Below, piece by piece: positions 55,161 through 64,000 of a DNA stretch of 64,000 nt. The notes beneath the pieces are model-generated. The model saw nothing but the letters and a program-made list of their open reading frames with translations, had not been told where the DNA came from and did not search any database. The first letter of the stretch is position 1; each line of letters begins with the position of its first letter. Source of the DNA: Hordeum vulgare subsp. vulgare (taxonomy: Eukaryota > Streptophyta > Magnoliopsida > Poales > Poaceae); assembly GCF_904849725.1 (NCBI RefSeq), contig NC_058524.1, forward strand, positions 513,158,263-513,222,262, written 5' to 3'. Made by a program: the position numbers and the translations under genes.

Positions 55161-56345
55161 ATCTGCAGCTACGCCATCATCAATCACGAGCTGGTTCGGC
55201 GTAGCGTGACTGGCGTGTTCCAGCGCTGCGTCGAATCAGAAAAGGGACATGAGATCCTCACAGACATTCACCAGGGGGAGTGCGGGCATCATGCCGCTTC
55301 TACAACCCTGGTGGCCAAGGCGTTCCGCCATGGATTCTACTGGCCCACGGCCCTCGAGGAGGCCGCAGACATGGTCAACAAATGCAAGGGCTGCCATTTC
55401 TTTGGCATGCAGAGCCACATGCCGCCTTCGGCCCTCAAAACCATCCCCTTGTCATGGCCTTTTGCCGTCTGGAGGTTGGACATGGTGGGGCCTTTCAAGA
55501 CGGCTCGCGGTGGCATGACTCACCTCTTGGTGGCAGTCGACAAATTTACCAAGTGGATCGAGGCTAGGCCTATCAAGAAGCTTGATGGCCCCACGGCTGT
55601 CAAGTTCATCACGGACATCTCTGTTCGATATGACGTAACCCACATCATCATCACCGACAACGACACTAACTTCGCCAAGGGCGCTCTGGCGCTCTACTGC
55701 TCCAAGGTGGGCATCCGGCTCGACTTGGCGTCAGAGGCACATCCCCAGTCCAATGGCCAGGTGGAGAGGGCCAACGGCCTAATCCTGGTCGGCATCAAGC
55801 CAAGACTGGTGGCACCACTTGTCAGGTCAACCGGCTGCTGGATCGAAGAACTGCCGGCTGTACTATGGAGTCTCCGCACCACGCCCAACCGGTCAACCAG
55901 CTTCACTCCGTTCTTTCTGGTATACGGGTCCGAAGCCATCATCCCTACGGATGTCGAGTTCGACTCGCCTTGGGTCACCTTGTACACGGAAACAGAGGCG
56001 AAGGAGGCAAGAGAAGACGGTGTTGGTCTCCTCGAGGAGGCAAGGGACCTGGTCTTGAGCCGGACGGCCATCTATCAACACAAGCTGAGATACTACCACA
56101 GCAAGAAGATCAAGCCTCTCTCTTTTAGAGAGGGAGACTTGGTGCTCAGAAGAATCCAGCACAACGCCGGCCAGCACAAGCTCTCATCCCCATGGGAGGG
56201 ACCCTTCATCATCAGTAGGGCATTGCACAACAACGCATACTACTTGATCGAGGCCCAGAAGCCAAGGAAGTGCAAGAGGGACGACTCCGGCCAGGAGACG
56301 GAACGTCCATGGAACGCAGCGTTGCTTCGCCCGTTCTATTGCTAG
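55160..56345 (+). pseudogene. Gypsy integrase
   Basis: Uninterrupted to its TAG stop at 56,343. The zinc-binding head HQGECGHHAASTT...CKGCHFF gives the HHCC motif. The catalytic D, D, E lie in WRLDMVGPF, IITDNDTNFAKG, and NGQVERANG. After the core the C-terminal part has LRYYHSKKIKPLSFREGDLV and SSPWEGPFIISRAL, ending WNAALLRPFYC. There is no chromodomain, which agrees with a Tat/Athila-side Gypsy rather than a chromovirus. This is the best-preserved frame of the element; the break is upstream near 55,160. Confidence 0.88.
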
Positions 56346-57037
56346 AAGGCAAGTATCAAACATGGAAAGAGCATGTACACATGTATCTTTCTCCCTCTTC
56401 ACGGATTTCCAATGAATGAAATGAAAAGAGCATGCCTTATGCTTCTTTTTAAGTTCATATCTAGAGTGATCACTCTGTGAGCCCCTGGCTGGCTCTAATA
56501 AGCTCGGGGGCTTGCTAGCCGCCCGGACGACTTCCTTATGTTGTAGAAAAACACATAGTGTACGCCGGACCAATCCCTGGTCACCTCGTAACAGCTACAG
56601 ACGGGCTCCCGGCTGTCCGGCTAGCGAGGCGACGCCAGGCAAGGCCGGATACATGCAAAGTTTGACTACATCTATTTTATGATCTCATTCTAGCCAGCCT
56701 CTGCTGGTTTATGTCTGCATCTTTAAGTCTTGATGGCTTCGAAAAATCTAAGTCTGATATTCTCACAGTCAAAAACCTCGACCCAGTCACAGACCGGCTC
56801 CCGGCTATCGGGCTGGCGGGGTGGAAACTTGGGGGGTAAAGGAGTTGGAGAAAAAGAAGTCAAACATGAATCAAAATATAAAGACATAAAACAACACACA
56901 TGGCAATACGAATATAATGCTGAATCCATACATTCAAAATGCAATGGCCCACGGCCGAAGTTCATTACACCCCCAGTGGGTGGAACTGTTGGACTGACAA
57001 GATAATTGTAGACAACAAAAAGAAAAAACAGGATTGG
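56346..57037. other. non-coding spacer between integrase and antisense gene
   Basis: Contains CCGGCTGTCCGGCTAGCGAGG words like those in the LTR, and nothing coding that I trust. Confidence 0.4.
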
Positions 57038-59204
57038 CTAAGGGGCTGCGGCCTCGTCGGTCACCCCGGATGCTGCTCCTGAAGTGGTGGATTCACCATC
57101 GCCGGCTGCTCCCGAGGCGGTGGCGCCGTCTCCTTCGCGAGGGCTTCCTGCTCCGTCCGCGTCGGAGTCGGCATACGCCCCGCCGCAGGAGGTGGCAGCA
57201 TTCTCCACCTCATGGGTCGCCTCGTTGGAGCTGCCATCAGAATCATAGGGCTGAAGGCCATGCAGATCCTCAGGGATCACATTGCCGCCTTCGCCCCACT
57301 CCAAGTTGATCTCGTCCCAAGCGGCGTACGAGGCGATGTCGCTGGCCCTCACGCGCAGCTCCTCCTCCACGGCCTGCAGCTCCACCTCCGAGCCGTCGCG
57401 CTGAGCGACGAGCTTGCCCAAGTCCAGGTTTAGGTACCAGGACTTGGCCAAGCGCAGGACCATGTAGGCTCCAGCGCGCGCGGCTGAAGCGAGCCAGGCG
57501 TCAAGACGGTCCTCGCCAGCCGCAAGCCAGCAAGAGAGCCGGCTCATCGACGCCAGCTCCACGCCTTTAGGCCACAGGGCCGCCACCATCGATGAGCCTG
57601 CGATCTGGAGCCGAGCCACGGACTCGCCCACGACGCGCAGGCGGGCCCTGAGGCCAACACCAATATCCTCCACGCTCCAACCGGAGTTAGCGTCTACCTC
57701 CTGCTCGGCCGCACGGCGCTCCTCGCGGCTCACCTCGACGGTCGTGTCGACCGCGTCCCATGTCTCAGGGAAGAGGCCTGAGATAGGGGAGGGGGCGCAA
57801 AGACGAGTAAGAAGAGGAGACGACAAAGAAAATTCAAGACAAAACAAAAGAAGACTCACGATCGAAGTCGATATCAGTCTCATGGGCGCTCTCCACGGCC
57901 TCAAGCTCCCGCACCATACTCGCTTGAGTAAGGCGAGCGACTTCGTCCTGGAGGGCCGCCGCCCTGTCCAGGGCCTTGGCCAGCTGCGCCTGCTTCTGGA
58001 TCAGGGCGTCCACCTTCTCCTTGAAGGCAGCGTCCTTGAGATTTATCTCCCTGAGATGAAGCGTCTCAAGACGCTCCACGTTGGCAGTCTGGGAGGCGTC
58101 CTTCTCCTGCAGGGAGGCGAGCAGCTGCTCCAGCTCGGCCCGGCTGGCCGCCTCGAGCTCCTTCTTCTCCGTCTGGAAAAGTGTCAGCTGCTGCTGGAGC
58201 CGGCCGTCCGCATTGCGTAGGGCGTCCCGCTCCACGACAAGCTCGCCCAGCGGGGCTTGATGTTTGACAACTTGGCCATCAGCCGCTAAAGAAGAAAAGC
58301 AAGAAAAGAAGCTCAAAGCGATTCGGCCCAGCCGATGCTCGGCCGGCCCGATTCTCGGGGGCTACACCCATTGGGTGCGCTGGCGCGCCCCCACTGATTC
58401 AAGAAGAAGAAAAGGAAAAATCAAAGACAGAGACGAGGCACTTACCCTGGTGCGCTCCTCAAAGCGCTCCAGATCGTCGCTCACCACGCGGGCCGCCTGG
58501 TCCACCTTGAACTGGCTGCTAGCAAACATCGACACTAGCTCTGGGACGTCGTGTAGCACGGTGCCTGCGGGCAGCTTTGAGCGCCCCAGGTTAGCCGCTT
58601 GCCAAGCCTTCATGGGCCGGCTCCCGACTCTGGGACCAGCTCCTGGAGCAGCCGGACCGCTGTTGGAGACGACGATGGTGCCGTCTCCGGGTGCTAGCAT
58701 GGCGTCCGGCTCCGCCGACGTCCCAGCCGGCGCCGCCTCCTCAGCAGGAGGTGGATGGGCCGCGTCCGGCGCATCCATGTTCCCCCCTGGCGCATCCGGG
58801 GCCAAGTCTGGCGCGTCCAGGATCAGTTCCGGCGCGTTGGGCACCGCCTCGCCCCGAGGTGAATCAGGGATCCCCTCAAGATCTACCGGTGCAGAGGCGT
58901 CCGGCTCGAAGGGACGGGCTACCTCGGTCCTCGGGGCGCGCCTCGGGGGCACCTCGCTAGCTGGCTCCTCCACGCGAACACGCATGGAGGGGTCATGTCT
59001 AGCCTTCGTACGCTTCTCCGCTGGCTTTTCGTCCCAGCTGGGGCGAGACTGGCCCTCGATCGTCTTCCCCGCGGCCGCATCCCACCAGCGGGTGGACTGC
59101 TCCTCGAGCTCCTTCCGGGCAGCGTCAGCCGCTGCCCAGCCGGCTCGCTCCGCTGCAGAGGCGGTGTCTTCCTCCACGTCTTCTGCCTCCCTGCCAGGCG
59201 ACAT
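57038..59204 (-). pseudogene. antisense multi-exon gene of the Tat-type Gypsy, 3' exons (coiled-coil protein)
   Basis: Minus-strand exons: 58,446-59,204 (ATG in context AAAATGTCG), 57,860-58,285, and 57,038-57,777. Intron 2 (57,778-57,859, 82 bp) has GTGAGT...CTCAG and joins in phase. Intron 1 (58,286-58,445, 160 bp) has GTAAGT...TTTAG, but by my count the phase is off by one, so an indel may have hit it. The first exon is Ala/Asp/Pro-rich (DAPDLAPDAPGG). The second is a long coiled coil with Gln/Glu/Leu heptads (LGELVVERDALRNADGR, REINLKDAAFKEKVDAL). The third has helical and acidic parts. Similar extra genes are known in the tail of Tat elements, but their role is not established. Confidence 0.65.
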
Positions 59205-59245
59205 TTTGAGGAACGAAGCTTCACACAAGACAAAATAAAAAGAAG

Positions 59246-62200
59246 TGTCACATCCCTAAACCTTAAGCTAGATAGCATTGTGCTCATGTCTTCTTTGCAT
59301 TTGCATCCAAGAAGTTCCAACAAAAACAACAAAGTGGCAAAGGAAAAAACTCTAAACCCTAGCCACCATTTCAATTAAAGGAAAATTCAACTAGTTCAAA
59401 ATCAATGAACCCAAAATGGCCTCAAGAAATGTTCAAACTTTCTGATAAATCATGAAAGCAAATGAGCATTGGAGGAAACTATTTTCTTGACACTTTAAGC
59501 ATTTTAAATAAATGCAAAAGCCACTGGTTTCAAATTTAAAAATTTGAAATTAGAAACTATAATTTTCCAAAAATGTTGAAAGTCTTGGAAATGAGTGGGG
59601 ATATTATAACAAATATTTCAGGAGGTCAAAATTAGTTTTTACTTTTTGTTTTGGAGCTGAAATAAATAGCAAAGCAACAAATAGCAAAACAGAAAAACAG
59701 AAAAGGAGAAAATAGAGAAAATCTTACCTGACGCCCACGCCAGGCCCAGCCCATCTCGCCGCTCGTCCCCTTCCCCGCGCCAGTAGGCAGCAGGAGGTGG
59801 CCGCCGCCTCCTCCGGCGCGGCCATGCACCTGCGTGCCTGCCTGGCCGCCGGTTCGCGCTGGCGACGACGGGGATAAGCTCCCCAGAGCCTCCCCTATCC
59901 ATTCCCCGCCTCGGTTCTCCTCCTCCGCCCGGATCCCCTCCTTCTCCCTGCTGTCGCCATTAGAGCCGAGCTCGAGCTCGAGCTGGCCGTGCCTCTGGCC
60001 ATAGGATCTCCTCCGCGAGCACGCCATTAGCTCCGCCTCGTCGCCCTGTTCATCTCTGCAGAAGCCGAAGTCCCCTCGAGCCCTGCAACGTCCGCAACGC
60101 CGTCGTCATCTTCCTCCGGCCGCCGGACATCTCCCGTCGATTCGTCGCCCCCAGGCCTTCCCCGAGCCGTCTGAGCTCTTCTCTGCACTCCCTGTGAGCA
60201 TGCGGTGGTTTCCCCTAAGCTTTCCCCGTCGATCCCCTCCTCTAGCCCTAGTTTCACCGGAGCCCAACGAGCACCGCCGCTGCCACTCGTCGCCGGTAGC
60301 CCTCCGATGTCCAGCTCGTCCTCCCGTGAGCACCAGAAGCTCCAGGACGACGCGTAGATGCCGTAGCAGCTAAGAACTAAGCGTGGATCCCCCTGATTCG
60401 AAGCCCCCGATGACGCCCGAGCTTCGGCCGCCGCTCCGGCTCGTCGCCGACGCCTCTTCCGGCGACCCTAGCCTCCCTAGTTGGTCCTGCCAGATCGGCC
60501 ACTTCGCGAGCTTGCTTTAGCTGCCAACCCCGTGCGTTTTCGTGCGGAGCAGCGCCATGTAGGTCGCCTCCGGCGAGCCCTCCGCCGCGGGTTTGGTCGC
60601 CGGCGACCACCCTCCGGTGGCCGTCGACGTGGCCGGCCATTAGGGCCTAATCGCCCTCCTCTGAGTCGCTGACAGAGGGCCCCACGCCTGGTCAAACCCC
60701 AATTAGGGGCTGGTCAACGCGGGATTAGTCCCAGAGAGGCTGACCAGTGGGCCCCCCCTGTCAGGTTTGACCTGCACAGGTCGGCTGACCTGCTGACGTC
60801 AGCCTGATGCAATAAATGGAATTTCCAGTATAAAAATAATTCAGGAAATTGCTAAAAATTGCAAAAATCATAGAAATTAATCTGTAACTCCAATGAAAAT
60901 AATTTATATATGAAAAAGTATCAGAAAAATTCAAGGATTCTGATTATGCTATTTTCAGCTATGTTTGAAAAAGTTACAGAACCCTAAATTGTGAAATAAG
61001 GAATAATTCAATTCTTTAATCACTTTATAAATGGAATTTGCAAAGATATCCAAATTTCATTATAAATGCAATGATCACACACTGCCCTAGATATAAACCA
61101 GTACCATAACATGACATTTCACGCATGTTAACATTAGGTTGATCTGAGCATCAGGTCGAATCAATTAAACCTGTATCCGGGAATACCCGTTTGAATTGCT
61201 ATTCGAATGTGATTCAAATCAACTCTAAACCTAAAACATCTTGATTATAATAACTTATCACTTTGCATTCTCATGCCATGCTCATGCATCATTTTGATTG
61301 CATATGATTGTTATTGAATGTTGCCGTTCATTTCGGTAGGCTCCGCACCCCCGGATTCCATCGAATATCCGTCCGACGGATATCGTTCCTCCTCTGAGCA
61401 ACAAGGCAAGCACCCCTTTTGATCATCCCGATAACACCTATGTTCTTGCTCCTGCACCTTTTTAATGCATTAGGATCAAATGCTTCAACTGCTTTTGCCA
61501 CGATAGTTGGACCCACTTCCTTTGCATGACTTAACCTTGTCACACTAAATAGCCGAACCTTGCAACCTAGCATACCTGGTAGTTGCTTGAGCTATGATGT
61601 GCCTTATCCTGCTATGCATGCTATGCTTAGAGTTGTGTATGGTCTGTCATCTGGGAGATGAACAGAAATGTGGAATGTGTTCGGTAAGCAAAGGTCGTGT
61701 GTTGAACTTGATTTGGTAAAGGTACCGGTGAAAGGCTGTGTAGGAGTACATGGCGGGTTGTTTCATTGGAACCGTCCTTAGGACCTGAGTTCCGTGTATG
61801 TAATCCAAGACTAGATACTACCACATGCTGGGCCCTGAAATATGACCCCGCTCGGCCTATTAATCGCGTAGTACTCGGTCCAGGAGTTGCAAGTAGTTTT
61901 TGGTGTTTATAGTAATGCTGGAGGCCGTGCATGGTGCTGACCTGAGAGGTGGACCGTGATGCGGTAGGCAGTGGCACGGTGTACCAAGTGGCACCCGGAT
62001 GGTGGGCTTGGGAACCCTGCGCACATCGTTTGAGGCCGTGGCGGAAACCTCGGCCGGACTTCCGTACGGGTTACTCTCAGATAGGCGATAAACCTGGACT
62101 AGGTACTAGCGTGGTTAACGGTTGTGGCCGACTCCCTCGCTGGGCTTCCGCTTGAAGGTTGCCGAGGTGCATGACGTGCGCATGGCGATAAGTGGCGGGA

Positions 62201-63402
62201 GCGTGTGTGACGAAGTACACCCCTGCAGGGTTATGATCTATTCGAATAGCCGCGTCCGCGGATATGGACTACTTGGAGACATATGTTGTTCATAGATAAC
62301 TTCAATGGCTACTCCTAAAATTGTCAAGATAAGCGTGAGTGTCGTGGACGGCATTTCCGTATGGAGACGGAATGATTCCACGATAGTGTATTGTTGTGGT
62401 GTTAGTGGACTCGTGTGCGAGAAATCAAGTTGTCAAAACTAATTTCAAAAGCAAGTTGTCTAGCCACGAGTCAAATGCTGGCTTCCCGCATGAAACCCCA
62501 CAATACCTTCTTGATACCTTGCATGAGTAGTTAGCCATCCTAAAGTATTGCTGAGTACCTTCGTACTCATGTTTGCTTAATAATGTTACAAAGGTTGCTA
62601 ATGACCCTAATGGAGGGTTCTTCGTAGACATCGACGACGACGAGTAGCTGGTGTCCCAGCTACGATCTGGCCCTACGTTGGCTCTGTAGTATAGCCAGGC
62701 CATGTGCCTTCTAGTTGCTCTGTCTGTACCCAAACAGTTTATAATTCTTCCGCTGGCTTGTATTGTATGACTGCTATTATGGGTCGCGAGACCCTTAATG
62801 TGTAATAATATGTGTGTGGCTCTTCCGAGCCTCTTAAATAAAGCTTGTATGTTTATGGTTATGTTGTGATGCCATCGATGTATCTATACATATCGGTATG
62901 CCATGCGTACGTGTGTCTTACTTGATATGTATGGGGTTCGAATACCTAGTCGTGAACTTTAGTAGCACTCCTTACAAGGAAATGCCCCTTTGTGATCCAA
63001 CGAGCCTTGGTAGTTCGCTACTGCTCCGGACACATTGGTTGACCGGCATGTGTCCTTCTTAGCTGCTGTGTCTGTCCCCTTTGGGGAAATGTCACGCGAC
63101 GTAATGGAGTCCTTGTAGCTTGCTACGACTCGTCTACGTTCGTTGATGACCGACACCTGCTTTGTTGGGTCATGTATGCCTGTCCTTGTGCGGAACTGCC
63201 ACTTTGGTTTATGACTAGACATGTCGATCCGGGTTCTTTGACATTGGAATGCTAGCGACGCTATCGCATACGTGAGTCAAAAGACGCAAACGGTCCCGGC
63301 TAAGGTAAGGTTGTAGCCGTGGAGTTAACCGTGCGTGAGACCACAAAGGGATGCAATGTGTTACAGGCTGGATTCCTATGGCTTAGGATCGGGGTCCCGA
63401 CA
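59246..63402 (+). mobile_element. solo LTR, 4.16 kb, with target duplication AGAAG
   Basis: TGTCACATCCCTAAACC ... GATCGGGGTCCCGACA, flanked by AGAAG at 59,241-59,245 and 63,403-63,407. No primer site, purine tract or coding region accompanies it, so the element was reduced to one LTR by recombination between its LTRs. Orientation is inferred: a GC-rich leader-like part at 59,740-60,760 comes first and AATAAA lies near the other end. Its ends resemble those of the LTR at 10,478-22,487. The open frames in the GC-rich part are compositional. Confidence 0.85.
62837..62842 (+). terminator. possible polyadenylation signal AATAAA in the solo LTR
   Basis: AATAAA in CTTAAATAAAGCTTG, about 560 bp before the LTR end. 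It would mark the R region if the LTR reads on the plus strand. Confidence 0.35.
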
Positions 63403-63423
63403 AGAAGGGAGGGGAACCCTTAC

Positions 63424-63917
63424 CCTGCAACAATGGGCACCTGCCTCCTGCCGCCACCAGCACGACGCTTCTTAGCCCCACCTGCTCGCGTTCCGGCTGG
63501 AGGACCCGTCGCTGGGCGCTTAGGAGCCGACGTGGAAGCTGTGGCACCCTTGCCCTTCTTCCGGGCCGCCTCGTCAAGTCCGGCCGCCTCGGCCCTATGA
63601 CGCCGTCCGCGCGTCAGAGGCGGGTTGGTGACCTCCTCCACCCCGTCGGAGTCTTCCTCGAAGGCTGCATCAGATAGGGAGGAGGGAGTCTCATCATCGT
63701 CCGTCCAATCTACAATGGAGGGCTGCAGATGCCCACCAGACGGCTCCATCCCTTCCGACTCCAGCGCATTCTACGAGCCTTCGGAGTCGGCAGAGCGGGA
63801 CTCGATCATGCCTTCGTCCTCGATCTCCGAGGCGTCAGACGTCGCCACGTCGGGGGCAGGCGGGTTGAGTACTGCCTGCAGCTTCTCGAACATCTGCGCG
63901 AAGGAGTTGACGATCGG
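63424..63917 (-). pseudogene. antisense gene of the Tat-type Gypsy, upstream exon
   Basis: Starts after an acceptor TTGTTCAG (63,918-63,920) and ends at a donor GTAAGGG (from 63,423). It reads PIVNSFAQMFEKLQAVLN and SDASEIEDEGMIESRS, then TAG at 63,771-63,773. The same frame continues with NALESEGMEPSGGH, SIVDWTDDDETPSSLSDA, and a basic end GGAKKRRAGGGRRQ. The basic run may be a nuclear signal. The next intron is the one that now contains the solo LTR. A short 5' intron (63,918-63,977, GTAAGC...TTCAG) and the end of an earlier exon (from 63,978) are visible at the window edge. Confidence 0.6.
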
Positions 63918-64000
63918 CTGAACAAGACGGCCGACCACAAGACAAACAGCGAGAACAGAACAACGAAGTATGCTTACCACCGGAGGCGGATGGGGCCTGC

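Larger units (their letters stand above)
48545..64000 (+). mobile_element. Tat-type Gypsy retrotransposon, runs off the right edge
   Basis: Plus-strand element with 5' LTR (48,545-49,593), primer site, gag, protease, reverse transcriptase, RNase H, a second RNase H-like domain and integrase. Then come a long tail with an antisense gene and, further on, a 3' LTR that is outside the window. The extra RNase H and the antisense gene are marks of the plant Tat lineage (Grande/Retand-like). It inserted in the minus-strand Copia at 48,544. A solo LTR of another family is nested at 59,246-63,402. Confidence 0.82.

Noticed and set aside
58264..59238. 324-codon plus-strand frame opposite the antisense gene
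   Set aside because: The minus strand has splice borders and a coiled coil; the plus frame is Ser/Gly/Ala-rich without motifs.
59632..60672. Several Arg/Gly-rich open frames in the solo LTR
   Set aside because: Compositional; all inside a GC-rich LTR segment with no domain.

Overview
This is plant nuclear DNA, almost certainly from a Triticeae grass (wheat, Aegilops, barley or rye group). The evidence is the repeat content: BARE/WIS/Angela-type Copia LTRs (start TGTTGGAAAT..GCCCTAGAGGC), Athila-type Gypsy LTRs with a TGGCGCCGTTGCCGGGGAG primer site, a Tat-type Gypsy with a spliced antisense gene, large CACTA transposons and a Stowaway MITE. I see no bacterial, organellar, rRNA or tRNA genes and no CRISPR array. 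Nearly all coding matter is mobile-element protein, mostly broken. The identifications rest on protein and terminal motifs read by eye; no database search was run. Layout: 1-0.6 kb is the gag start of a Gypsy element on the minus strand, preceded on that strand by an unrecognised exon (0.9-1.6 kb). 2.19-7.3 kb is a plus-strand Copia 5' LTR plus decayed gag-pol, cut by another element's LTR (7.3-9.66 kb, minus) that carries a cluster of GC palindromes. After its internal tail comes a fragment of a CACTA end (about 10.19-10.48 kb). A minus-strand LTR (10.48-12.37 and 21.32-22.49 kb) is split by a 8.9-kb Athila-like element (12,366-21,310, target duplication GCCGG) that holds three LTR segments instead of two. 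From 22.5 to 25.0 kb lies the only gene-like island: an open reading frame, a 3-unit repeat of about 245 bp, a MITE and a B3-like exon. From 25,523 to 41,395 is a large CACTA transposon (target duplication ATA) with both genes, TnpD-like transposase and TnpA-like protein with a C48 (Ulp1-like) protease end. A second CACTA (27,158-32,690, duplication TTT) has landed inside the TnpA-like gene. 42.0-42.9 kb is a Copia pol fragment. 43,532-48,544 is a second copy of the first Copia family, in minus orientation. It is interrupted from 48,545 onward by a plus-strand Tat-type Gypsy (LTR, PBS, gag, protease, RT, RNase H, integrase) that runs out of the window. That Gypsy carries an antisense multi-exon gene, and a 4.16-kb solo LTR (59,246-63,402, duplication AGAAG) sits in what looks like one of the antisense gene's introns. 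How the parts relate: the nesting gives relative ages. The inner CACTA is younger than the outer CACTA, the Tat Gypsy younger than the minus-strand Copia, and the solo LTR younger than the Gypsy. None of the elements looks able to make all of its own proteins, since every pol or transposase frame has stops or frameshifts. Several stops are TAG where the family usually has Gln (CAG), which fits decay of methylated CHG sites. The strongest leads are the three-LTR Athila composite, the spliced antisense gene with an LTR in its intron, two inverted Copia copies sharing the same defects, the CACTA-in-CACTA nest with its possible cargo, and the B3-like gene island.
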